A DNA stretch of 64,000 nt from Paraphysomonas bandaiensis (Eukaryota > Chrysophyceae), in NCBI GenBank assembly GCA_965644295.1, contig CBFFRP010000211.1:1-64000 (forward strand), written 5' to 3'. Made by a program: the position numbers and the translations under genes. Below the pieces are notes generated by a model. That model did not search any database. It was not told where the DNA came from and saw nothing but the letters and a program-made list of their open reading frames with translations. Positions 7,948 to 18,959 of this stretch are shown here, in pieces. The first letter of the stretch is position 1; each line of letters starts with the position of its first letter.

Positions 7948-9729
7948 TTAAGTTGCTTCGATTTGTTTATGACGTTGACTAATTTTATATTTCTGGGACT
8001 GCCTTTTTCTGCGAATAGAAGGTGGTAGTGATTCAAATGTTCTAGTTTTGCTTCTAGACGTTGAAGAGCCTCGTGGCTTCTCTTTTTGCCTGAACTGTCC
8101 CAATCTAACTCCAGAACTACTTTTATCCGAATAAATCTCATTCGTACGAGACATGTTTCTTAGATCAGTAACGTGGTAATTGTAGAAGGAAAGTAATTTC
8201 TCATCACGCTTATAGTCCAACACAAACTGTGCAATTCGCCCCTTGCTGTCAACGGCGAATCCATCCGTATTAACTGACGTATTCCTTTCAGCCTGAACAA
8301 CGAATACTTCATTCTACACACACGTATATAACATAAGACTAGATGAAATACACAAAATACTTTACCCAAAGATGCAGTGACGGCGTTCTTGATTCAAAGC
8401 GCAGGCTTCCTCCGTAAAAAAGATAACTTAAAACTGCATCGGGGGACTCTATGCCTTCCGTCCAACATGCAAGCTGGAGATAGCAAGTCAAGAGAGTACA
8501 CATTTTCGGCAATATTATATGCCTTATCTGTAGCCAAGAGTACGGCGGATACAAGATAAGAGACTCGATCACGATTTCCAAATACCACCTCACTTGAAAC
8601 AGTTCTACCCCTTAATACATCGTCTAGCAAATCACGACTCATGCAAGAACCGAGGTATCTCGAGGGAACGGCCATGTCCACTACACTCTGCGCAGGCTAA
8701 TATATCATATTACACAAACACGTAGCAACTAGAGCTCCACATAACAGTGGCAACCGTACAGTCAGCAAACTATAATGTACATATAATACACACATAAGGC
8801 GAGATGACAACGTACATCCTGTGGACTCGCAAAGAGAGAGAGATCAACGGGGACGAACGAAGAAGATGAAAACGGATCAGCCTGAAAGATTGTTCTATGT
8901 AAAGGTACCAATAGTATCCTCGACGATGAAGGATACGATTGTAGCCAATGATCTGATTTACTTTTTTAAAAGAAAAAACGAAGTAGTGGTCAATTTACCA
9001 TAGACGGCATACTCTATGTAAGATCTCGGTTGAGCCGGGCGGGGATCGGAAGCTCTACAGATAGTGAGTATATACGGGGAAAACTACAGATTCTTACTTA
9101 TAAAAGTCGTCTTGAAAGCGACATAAGTTAGGGTGTTCACACAACATGGGGTGTCGATAGACAACAGTTTTTCTCGATATTAAATACTGCATGAGTGCAG
9201 CAGAGGTCATTTCCTTGGGGACTGCTGTCACGACATCACCTGAAAACCCGAACTGTCGTAGTGACCCAACAAATGCATGGTAAGCAAACATAGGGACTGG
9301 CCCCGGGGGAAGCGCAAATACTGCGTCATTCATGGTGTGGGTTCCGGCGATCGGCTTGCTGAGTCGGATAGATTGCTTGCGAGTTTCACCATGAGGTCGC
9401 AGGATGTCCATAGCAGCTAGCTTCGTGGCGGCATATTTCCAGGTTTCATCACTGATGTTTGAAGAAGATTCTGAGATAAGTGCAGCACGCACATACTGTT
9501 TCCCTATTCCAGCAGATTTACTAATTTTATCCAGAATATTATCAACTGTATCTAAATAAGATATCTTCCAGCTATCGTTACTTGATAGAGAGTCACTCTC
9601 CTGTACTTGATATAAAGACTCTTCGTCCACGTTTATGCTATCATAATGAAAGATCAGAATGATGACCAATACTCCGAGCACTGAGAGGGCGATTAGCATC
9701 CCTCTAATGGACAGAAGAGTCACCTTCAT
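7948..9729 (-). CDS. Type II membrane glycosyltransferase-like protein
   Basis: Exons placed by frame: 9729-9098, 9054-8999, 8952-8816, 8696-about 8502, 8473-8366 and 8313-7948, about 497 residues. An N-terminal signal anchor (residues about 7-28, SVLGVLVIILIFHY) precedes a Ser-rich stem and a lumenal domain. Landmarks follow the order of a eukaryotic glycosyltransferase group: VPMFAYHAFVGSLRQFGFSG, YDHWLQSYPSSSRILL, then FQADPF, later SPDAVLSYLFYGGSL and LLSFYNYH. The usual acidic D-x-R/x-D element before FQ-x-x-PF reads PLHR here, so catalysis may be lost or altered. The donor of intron 4 is uncertain: 28-, 70- and 79-nt introns all keep frame. Golgi location is inferred. Confidence 0.65.
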
Positions 9730-10160
9730 TAGAATTCCACTTAGTTTAATTCGTCATCAAACAAGAGGATGCTTTGGATTCGATAAGGGTAACTACTATT
9801 GAGAAGCACTTGCAGCATGCACCGGCAGTTAAGATATGCAGCAGGAGTGTCCATCTCTCATACACTCCTCGGCATGCTGTACATACACCCACTTGTACAC
9901 ACGGACTTGATACCGTCCTGTATTTCAGATATACGGTGTATAATATAACATGTACTGTACTCTGCTGTATACCGTTTCTATGAGAACATGCATCTCCGCT
10001 CTATCTTATGATGCACACGGCACACTGTGCCTTGAGCTGAGTCACTGGGCCGGAAGCAAGTATCAGTATCAGCCAGCTCTGGTGAGCAGTGTAACTATAA
10101 TAATAATTGCTACAACAGGTCTTGAACTCCATATCAATGTTATCCTAGACCGATAGTATC
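9730..10160. promoter_or_regulatory. Divergent promoter region with ATACGGTGTA/GTATACCG motifs
   Basis: Separates the glycosyltransferase-like gene (minus) from the SVOP-type carrier (plus). TACCG, ATACGGTGTATAA, TGTACTGTAC and GTATACCG lie between 9910 and 9975, the same sequence flavour as other divergent intervals in this window. Confidence 0.5.
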
Positions 10161-12180
10161 ATGCTACCAGAGGTTTCATTATCAAGTGATCAGATTGTTC
10201 CTATGGAGTTGGATGAAGCCCTCGCCTCTATTCCTCTGGGATTCTTCCACTACAGACTATTGCTGATATGTGGGTTGTCTTTCATCGCTGATGGCATGGT
10301 GAGTGTACCTGTCCTGTCACTGGTGGACGATATGATTCACTGCACGTCAGTATTATGCTCATATTTTGGACAGGAAATTTCTCTTATATTCTTCATATCC
10401 ACATGCGCTGGAGAAGACTGGGGACTGTCTGATAATGAAATCGCGCTTATAGCTAGCGTTGTTTTCTGTGGATTACTCATTGGTACTTTTTGTTGGGGTA
10501 AGTTATGCCAAATGTTATCGATATGGTAGTCATTGTACTAGGCCCGTTGGCGGATGCTTATGGAAGAAGGACTGTGTTTATTGCAGGTATGTAATAGTAA
10601 TAGGTTTTACTATGTACTGTCATTATAGTGCTGATAGCCTTGGTATTATAGTGGTCCGCTCCTATGGATGCTCCGCTTGAATTATAGATTCAAATTTGCC
10701 TTACCTGCTTCAATGTTATTTAGGAAGTGTGCTGATCTCAGTCGCTGGGTTCTTGAGTGGCTGCTCTCCCAACTACCTCAGCCTACTTGTACTTCGTGCG
10801 GCGGTTGGATTTGGTTTAGGGAGTTCTTCTGTACCATTTGACCTTCTAGCCGAATTCTGCCCTGCATCTTACAGAGGATCATTTTTGATTTACATTGAGT
10901 ATTTCTGGACATTAGGATCAGTACTTGTCGCGGGTTCTGCCTGGGCATTACTCGGCGATTACAGCTGGCGCATGCTGACATATATCACTGCCATACCTGT
11001 CAGTCTATCCTGCCTTGGCTCTATCCCTGTGTTGCCTGAGAGTCCGAGGTGGCTACTTACTCAAGGGCGAGTGCAAGATGCGGAAGCAGTGATTCGGAAA
11101 GCGTCGGAAATTAATTCTACTCCACTTCCAGTATTTAAATTGAAGCCCATTCACACAGTAATAGCTAATAAATACGGTACTTTTTTTCACTTAGCCGAAA
11201 CTATTTTGCTATGAGATTGCTAACTAGTTCTGCAGATGAGAAGTATTCAAGCGAGGGATCTGCCGTCCATGCAATCACTGCTCTGTGCACACTATCAAAC
11301 CTCAAGTTAGCGCTACCCATGTGGACGGTGTGGCTGTGTTTTGGTGCTAGTTACTATGGCACTATTCTCTTCAATGGGCTGGTAATGGAGAATAACAATG
11401 ATGACAGTGTCTCATGCTCTTTCAACTACTCCTCCATTTTTGTATCCGCTGCCTCAGAGGTAGTCGGATGTAGCATTGTCGTTCTCATTATCGATCGTTG
11501 GGGAAGAGTGGGATCACAGTTCTTTCTGTACGTAACTGGGGCCATAGGTATAGTGAAATCTGTATGGAGACACATGTGGTTAATGGCATCTCTATTTTAG
11601 GAGCTCTTTTAATGGGGTTTACCACTAACTCACAGTCTCTGTTCACTGTGTGGTCGATATGTGCTCGTCTTGGGGTATTCGCTGCCTCTGCTGGCACGTG
11701 GGTTCATACGCCTGAGCTGTTTCGTACAGAAATGAGGGCTACAGGACACGCTGTGTCGAATGCATCGGCGCAAATAGGGTCTGCGGTGGTTCCTTTTATG
11801 GTGTATCGTTTGAGAGCCAGAGGTACGGTTTCAGCGCTACTGGTTATGGTAATACAAAGCTTTAATTTGTTGACATAGGCATTGGTGTATTTCTGGCGGC
11901 ACTGAACGTTATTAGTGCTGTATGCGTAGTACTTCTCCCTGAAACTTCTAGAAATAACTTGGACGAGGTGAGATACTATGTGACAAGCTATGCCTCGCGT
12001 GACTGCTGTGTTTTCCCTTAATTTTATGCACAGGAAATAGAGCGACTCAGCTTGGGTGATATTATGGAGCGTGTCGGCTCCAAATCTTTTAGTAATAGAT
12101 TCATTAGTGAGCATGACCTGTCATTGGAAGACGCTCTGATGCGGCCTGGAGAAAAGTGTAGCAGTGATGTTCAGAAATGA
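10161..12180 (+). CDS. MFS transporter, SVOP/SV2-like
   Basis: Eight exons keep one frame: 10161-10298, 10374-10497, 10542-10586, 10724-11176, 11236-11547, 11601-11822, 11879-11967 and 12034-12180, giving 509 residues. The N-terminus MELDEALASIPLGFFHYRLL resembles the conserved start of SVOP-type carriers. The signature loop is PLADAYGRRTVF after the second membrane helix, and PESPRWLL lies after helix 6. A second signature-like loop, IDRWGRVGSQF, precedes helix 9. About 12 membrane helices are predicted by eye. The family moves organic solutes or ions by proton or sodium coupling; the substrate cannot be read from sequence. The acidic C-terminal tail (EIERLSLGD) is cytosolic. Confidence 0.85.
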
Positions 12181-13251
12181 ACACAATTTCCGCAACATAT
12201 AGAATACTAAATGTCTCATGTATTATGATACCGTGTAAGCCTGCCTTTATTCTGAGCACTTGTAAATATGTCGAAAAGTAAACTATGAACTCTTAATATC
12301 GATTTGACGATGTGTTTGTAGTGCCTGTACATTGCTATCAACATTGTCAGCTAAGCTCTGTATTGTGGTAGAACTACGTGCTGGTAGGTTCATCGAATTC
12401 TAATCCCCTAGTCGACCACAACTAACACTCTGTGGTCAAGGTTTAAGAAGTAGTAGCTAGAGTAATGTTGAGTAAGTGTACAAATCTATGTGGTATTTAC
12501 TTAAAGCAGTATTGGTTTATGCCCTATCCGTAGAGTTGTAACAATAATAGCTTTGAGTATGTACCAGATTGGTCGTATAAAACTAAAACCAAATAAGTAA
12601 AATATGTACAACCAACATAATTTAAAATCAGTACTGTCAAGAAGAAAATACGTTAGGGAGAAGGGCTAAGACATTGCAATCGTACATAGTACAGTGTCAA
12701 TATACTTCATTCGCGAGAAGTAATGGTAGACATGTGTGATACGAGATAGGAATCACATAGTATACTGTACACACTGCTCTGCGCTCCAATGTATTCAACT
12801 TCACCTCATATTGGGGGAACTGATCAATTTATTAGTAACCAGCAGCGAGAGCTCTGTGCTGATTGCACCTTTCCAAATAGAAATATGAGACATCACTGGA
12901 CTGCTGGATATACCAATCATTTCTTACCAATCGAACATACCTCTGGGTGATTGGCCCACATGAAGGTGTTTTGCAATTCTTCTTTTCTTAATATATTTGA
13001 TACTGATTTCGGATTTGTTTCCAAAAATCTCTACTTTGTATAGATGGGCATTGTTTTTTATGTGTCAGCCGAACAAAAAGTAGGGTTTTATAGACATTTC
13101 AATATTTGAAATGTACAGCACATCATCATATGAGATCTGCTGTACAGCCCACTGAACAGCACTTCGCAGTGAGCCCACGACATATACACATATATATACA
13201 AGACCCCGTCCCTTCATGCTTGTAGAGGTGGTGAAGTGAATCACTTGCATC
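12181..13251. other. Intergenic, no gene recognised
   Basis: About 1 kb of AT-rich sequence between two plus-strand genes. A short (TA)n tract lies near 13190. The longest ORFs are short and lack family features. Confidence 0.5.
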
Positions 13252-15623
13252 ATGCAGCAGAGTTTGAAATCATTCTTTTCAAGTGACTCAAAGGATAAGA
13301 GGAGTGAGTCCTCGAGACAGTCATGGGCAGCTCCTCAGCACATGAGAGGCGCTGCAGGTATATATATATATATACAGTCATATGAGTAGATGAGCTCATT
13401 GTTATGATACAGATAGAGGTTCAGCGACTAAGAGGAGTCGTTCCGGTCATAAGCAGAGCCCCTCTACACACAGGAGTGAGAGTAGTAATGCGGAAGCTCG
13501 TTGCATCGACACGTACAAACAGATCACACTCTCATATCGGCAGCGTGCTGTTATAGAGGCGATAATGTCAAGAAAAACTGTTTTCTTTACTGGTGCAGCA
13601 GGCACAGGTACTCATGTTTCGTGACGTCTCTATTGTTCGTAATATGAATCCAGGGAAGTCACATATTCTCAATATTCTCCGAGATACTGCAGAGGTTTTA
13701 GGAATTTCGGACAAGATAGCTTTTACGGCTCCCACTGGGGTGGCTGCGTGCAATATTCGTGGCCTAACGCTGCATTCCTGGTCGGGGATTGGACTTGGAA
13801 CAGAACCGCTGGAGCGTTTGGCTGCTCAGGTTTGAGGTTAACACTGTTACGTGTAGATCATTAATTTACCATTCTAAAATAGGTAGCCCGTAGTTCTAAA
13901 CATCGTAATCGGTGGCTTGATACACAAATCCTTGTGATCGACGAAATCAGCATGTTATCCGCCGAGCTCTTTGACGTGCTCTCCAAAATAGGATCCCGTG
14001 TTCGCGGTAACTCATTGCCATTTGGGGGTTTACAGCTGGTACTATGCGGAGACTTCTTCCAGCTTCCACCTATTGGCTTAGGTCGAGGAAAGCGCCTCTG
14101 TTTTCGGGCGGAGAGTTGGTCACGCCTTTTCTCGGATGACGGTACGGGATCAGTTGTGTTACTGCGAGACGTATTCCGACAAAAGGAAAGACATTTCCTG
14201 AACGTATTGCATGAACTGCGTCGCGGGGAGCTGTCAAAGCAAACAATGCAACTACTTTCAGATAAGGTAATAGAAGGTAAACACGAAGAAACAACTAAAG
14301 AAGGAGTAGCGACCAAACTCTTTGGAACGAACCGTGATGTCCACGACACGAACACCTCCGAGCTAGCGAAATTAGAGTCAGAAAGTATCGAATTCAACTG
14401 CCGAGACTGGGGGGAAGATAGGTACCTGAAACAGTTACGTGGGGGTACTAAGTTTCCTGATTCATTGGAGCTGAAGGTAGGTGCCGAAGTGATGCTGCTC
14501 AAGAATCTCAGTGTCGAAAGGGGCCTTGTCAATGGGGCTCGAGGGGTTGTGAAAGGATTCGAGTGGAGCCGAGGTAGGTCGGAGGTGTTCGACCATTTAC
14601 CAGAAGTTGAGTTCAGAGTGCGACTGGGAGATGGAGAAATGTCCTATGAAACCATGGTAATCAAAGAGGAGGTGACCGATATTCAGAATGGAGGGAGGTG
14701 AGGATTGTTTCTGTGTGTGTGTTTTTTAAAAGCCCTTCATGCAGAGTACTTGCCACCCGGACCCAGCTACCGCTGATGCTGGCCTATGCAATTACTATTC
14801 ACAAAAGTCAAGGAATGACAATACCTAACCTCGAAGTATCTTTCAAGGGAATGTTTGAATATGGGCAGGCGTACGTTGCTCTTTCTAGGGCGACGGATCT
14901 TGAGGGTCTCCGTCTCTCTAGCTTTGACCCTCGAACTGTACGTGCACTTCCTGAAGTAAGGATGTTCTACGCCTCCCTTGAAAGTGCTGAGAAAAGGAAT
15001 GTGGAAGGGGATGAAAAGCGCTGTACGACGTCTATATCTGACCTGAGTGCGCTCTATCGGTCTTCACCGAACCCCTCTTTCGCTGACCCAGGGGTTGATG
15101 AAGAAGGTTGGATATCCAAAAAGAGCAAACCTAGTATCACTAGCAGCAGTGTAGTGGCGTATGATGATTTTATGGATACCCCTGTAGATGTTGGAAGGTA
15201 TAAAGTGACCAATGAAAGCATTGGTACGAGTATGCGCGATTGTCTACCTGTCAGCCAGGAGAAACCACCACCGAAATTACGGTCGTCCTGGGATGCACGT
15301 GAGACTACCACACAATCCCACCTGCGGTCGATTGATCCCAATAGATCTATTGGGATTGCTTGTACGTTTTCGACTGCCTCTAATATGGAGAGTGCAACTT
15401 TGCATACGGATTCTAGAGGAAGCGCCAGCTCTGAGAGCCTCTCGCTAGATCAAAAGAGGTACTTGAATGATTTATATATACGGTTAAATGTAACCAATAT
15501 CTGATCAGAAAAATTGAGGAGAACCGACAGGCAGCAATGCAGAAACTCAAGAAGAGCAGAGAGGAAAGGAATTTAGAGATGGAGAAGCTGTTGTCGGCTT
15601 CTTCTCCCCTAGGCATGCTGTAG
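13252..15623 (+). CDS. PIF1: PIF1-family DNA helicase with N-terminal PIP box
   Basis: Six exons: 13252-13357, 13413-13607, 13654-13829, 13883-14697, 14745-15458 and 15509-15623, giving 706 residues. Motifs: Walker A GAAGTGKS (about 96-103, split by intron 2), Walker B VIDEISML (about 177-184), GDFFQLPP (215-222), IHKSQGMT (449-456) and VALSRA (475-480). This is the SF1B PIF1 order, for 5'-3' unwinding at forks, telomeres or G-quadruplexes. Residues 2-9 (QQSLKSFF) match the PCNA-interaction consensus Q-x-x-L-x-x-F-F. The C-terminus is a charged helix after a disordered region. Exons are in frame with no stops, so it reads as a host gene rather than a Helitron relic. Confidence 0.9.
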
Positions 15624-16274
15624 CATTGTATATATAAGTTTCATAATTATTGATTATTCGTGTTCCTGCGTGGTGTATGTAAATGGTAGGGATATTATGA
15701 AGGCGATAAGTTCTTATTTTCATAGAGATAGAATACCACTTTTTGTAACATCAATTCCACTGCGTTCATATAGCGTTTCTACTTGTGTTAACAGTTATAA
15801 CAGCATATGCGCACAGTCGTAGGTGTCTTATCGAGATATAATTTGGATACAAGTGTCAAGCTGATGATAAATATTCATAATATCAACCCTAAACTATATA
15901 TATTATTTGAATAAACAAAAATTAGCATAACCATATTTCTTGTAGTCAGCTTTATTTACAAAACTGTGGTCATCTTCCAAGTTCCAAGTCACCAGTTAAC
16001 AATCGAGTCAGGCTTGCAAGTTCCTAAACCTTTGCTGGCAAGATGATCAATTGCTAAAGTGCAGGAGAACCTATGATGTCGAAACATAGTGCAAAAGGAA
16101 TTTGTTACAAGGGGCGTTCTTAATCTCAATTAAAGAAAGTGTTGTGTCTCCAGGATTGTTTCCAGTACACTTCAACTTGATTTTTTACAGCAACTACTAT
16201 GACATAATAAATGTATCTTTCCTTGACTCCTTGCACGTTAATTACGAAGTATCAGCACATTATAGTTACACTGG
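15624..16274. other. Intergenic, no gene recognised
   Basis: AT-rich 3' flank of the helicase gene up to the first 299-bp direct repeat. A small ORF (16102-16317) lacks any recognisable feature and extends into the repeat. Confidence 0.5.
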
Positions 16275-16573
16275 TATAAAGATATGGAATTTGGTTAAGA
16301 ACATTCCTTTGCCCTGATAAAGTTGCTGCTATAATTGGTACTAAGGTGTAACACATTTACCTCGGTAGTTGCATATTGCCTAATATAAATGTGAGCTTGA
16401 ATATCATATTTTGATAAATTTCAGTTATTACATATAGGATAAGAGTAGTCCATCAAGATGCAGTAATATATGAAGACACAAATAGGAATAAGTGCATGCG
16501 CGATAATAATTATACTTCGTAATTTATAAATTAGGGTAGTATAGCCAAGTTCGTCAAGTAACACGCTATTGCT
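16275..16573. repeat. 299-bp direct repeat, left copy
   Basis: Matches 18601-18899 in the same orientation with no indels and a handful of substitutions (for example CTGATAAAG versus CTGAAAAAG, and GCATGCGCG versus GCATGCACG). It flanks the LINE body immediately on its left. Confidence 0.95.
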
Positions 16574-18600
16574 TGTTATCCGCACATTAGGACTGGATGA
16601 TGTAAACGCGGATACCTACCAGGCAATCTTCACGGACGGCTCATACACGCCTACAGCCCTATCCCCGCGCCGCATTACGCATGTACAACCCCGCACAAGA
16701 TGGACACATTATGGAGGAGCGGCGGCAGTCTGGCTTCCCCCGGAGGATGAATGGAAGACCGGTACAACAAAAATACTGCGATTAGAGACACCCTTCAGCG
16801 ACGTGCCTGGACTTGGCCCGTATGCATACGAACTCATAGGAGCAGCAATAGCGCTTATACTGTCTGCGCGACTCCCTTCACACATACCGATAAACACGGA
16901 CTGTAAGGCCGTCTGCATACGCACACACGAAGCGCTTTCCACCAGACGTCGGGCACTGGGGCATCGTGCCAAAGGTGTACTGCTCGAAAGCATCGCAGCA
17001 CATAACGATTGTACAAGAAGGACAGTAGCATGGGTACGATCACACCCCGAACGACGTACCTCTGATGAGTCTGAATGGACATATGAAGACAAAGGAATTT
17101 ACATTGACGACGCAGTAGCAGGAGAGGACTGGCTTGAGGTAGATAGACTACTCGGAAGACAAAATTACACTGTCTGTAACATAGAAGTGGACCAAGCCAT
17201 TGAGAGAATACTCACCGAGGGCTTATGGCACTGGCGCATAACTGGGGAACGACGGCCGTATCGCACTAGCCCCCTGCTTACGGATTTCCAATCCCTCCGC
17301 AATCAACGGACGCTGGAGGCCTACACAGCCCTCAGAGACCAACGCTACGGTCACAATCCTGACCGGGCTCCTGGATACTGGAAAGACAGCGGAGCACTAC
17401 TTCCGCACAATCTGGCGCAAGCAGATGGTGGACCATCAAAGGACAAAGTGAGTTCCCAACTGCGCCAGCGAGTACTCAATGCAGCACTGACATGGGACAA
17501 ATCCTTCAGCATAGGAAGAAACCGGGCGAAAACCAAACACGGACTCGACATGGCTAAAGCCGCATGTGCTGACTGCGGATTTAGACTAGACTCACTCAAG
17601 CATATGTGTCTAGACTGTACAAATAACGCCATAACGCAGATAAGGGAGTCTGCATTTCACAGCCACAAAAACGCGCTTCAAGGAGAACTGAGAAATCCGG
17701 AACTACCCCCCCAATGGACCACCACTGTACTCCAGCGGCTCTCCAGCAGGGCCTGGAACCCTTCCGTGCCACAGGTGGAGAGATTCTGGACGGGTACCAT
17801 CACAACTATACAGCTTGAAATGGTTTTTGGAGATCACATCCATGAGTCACTGACATCCCAAGGACTGCGCAGCATCGAATCAGCGGTCATCAGGTTACTT
17901 CTACCGCTTTTCGCTGCAGCGAAGCTAATGATCCAAGATCGAAGTAGAAGATACGTTACCCTACAGAAAGGTCCCCCAAGGCTACTACCGCGGCCGCGTC
18001 CAAAAACACAGACAGAAATGGAAACGCCTAAGGGTGCTAAGATTACTAGGAATCCACAGACGAACCGAGACTGGAACACCGCCCCCCGCACATATGAACC
18101 CCACCAACCATACGCAAAGGACCATAGCACCGGACCGTATGAAACCATCAGGCCCTAGACAACGGCGACGACGTCTCCGGCAACTCCACCTATGCCTAAC
18201 GCCCAGACGGTGCACGGCGACACCGCCACACTCCACCACACCGTCAACCTCTCAGCACACACACCTAGTGCTCGGTACACTCAGGACCTTAATACAGAAC
18301 CCTGTACTTCAGAGCCAGGCGGAACCTTATCCCAAGGGGAGACCCCCGGACAACACGCGCCAGTGAGTCCTCAGACACACGAGCAGGGCGAAACTCACAA
18401 ACAACATTAAGAACGGAAGTGGTTGCACCTTGGTGCTTGCGGCGACGCACAAGCAGCTTCTGTAGCGCTAAATAGTAGGATAATAGAATTTGTGCTGATT
18501 AGTTATGAGTAGAGGTCTAGCTAGTTGATCTAGCATTCAACTAGCCACTATATCGGAACGAGTTTTTAACGCCTATTGCTAAATAAAAAGACCTTCAATA
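16574..18600 (+). mobile_element. 5'-truncated LINE (non-LTR retrotransposon) body
   Basis: The body lies exactly between the two 299-bp repeats. It holds the C-terminal part of a pol ORF (RNase H and zinc knuckle) and a 3' UTR ending TAAATAAAAAGACCTTCAATA. A second, shorter copy of the 3' UTR sits in inverse orientation at 3525-3738. It is more GC-rich than the flanks. Endonuclease and reverse transcriptase are missing. Confidence 0.85.
16575..18158 (+). pseudogene. LINE pol C-terminus: RNase H domain plus zinc knuckle
   Basis: The frame is open from the insertion boundary to TAG 18156-18158, with no ATG at its start, so it is a truncated pol. RNase H landmarks are in order: FTDGSYT (Asp), YELIGAAIAL (Glu), INTDCKAV (Asp), then WVRSHPER and IDDAVAGE (His and Asp). 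About 200 residues later comes C-x2-C-x8-H-x2-C-x2-C (around CADCG and HMCLDC), a zinc-knuckle-like end seen in several LINE pols. The remaining tail is Pro/Arg/Thr-rich. It cannot be autonomous. Confidence 0.85.
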
Positions 18601-18899
18601 TATAAAGATATGGAATTTGGTTAAGAACATTCCTTTGCCCTGAAAAAGTTGTTGCTATAATTGGTACTAAGGTGTAACACATTTACCTCGGTAGTTGCAT
18701 ATTGCCTAATATAAATGTGAGCTTGAATATCATATTTTGATAAATTTCAGTTATTACATATAGGATAAGAGTAGTCCATCAAGATGCAGTAATATATGAT
18801 GACACAAATAGGAATAAGTGCATGCACGATAATAATTATACTTCGTAATTTATAAATTAGGGTAGTATAGCCAAGTTCGTCAAGTAACACGCTATTGCT
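18601..18899. repeat. 299-bp direct repeat, right copy
   Basis: Partner of 16275-16573, starting directly after the LINE tail. It ends 60 bases before the stop codon of the ankyrin/IQ gene on the minus strand. Confidence 0.95.
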
Positions 18900-18959
18900 A
18901 TCGCGTAGTAAAAAAAACTTCTACTATTACTATTTCCGAAATTATTTGCAAAGAATCAG

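Noticed and set aside
8821-9003. 60-codon plus-strand ORF starting MDSQRERDQRG
   Set aside because: It overlaps exon 3 of the glycosyltransferase-like gene on the other strand, which is fixed by two frame-consistent introns.
13861-14532. 223-codon minus-strand ORF antisense to the PIF1 helicase
   Set aside because: The plus strand carries all helicase motifs in order; the antisense frame is Ser/Arg-rich as expected from the complement.
15459-15508. Possible 26-nt intron near the 3' end of the helicase gene
   Set aside because: A 50-nt intron with a GTACTT donor (15459-15508) uses the same acceptor, keeps frame and fits the size of neighbouring introns.
16275-18899. Interpretation as an LTR retrotransposon with 299-bp LTRs
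   Set aside because: The body has a LINE-type RNase H/zinc knuckle pol end, and a second copy of its 3' tail (3525-3738) ends without the 299-bp sequence; no primer-binding site or polypurine tract was seen.
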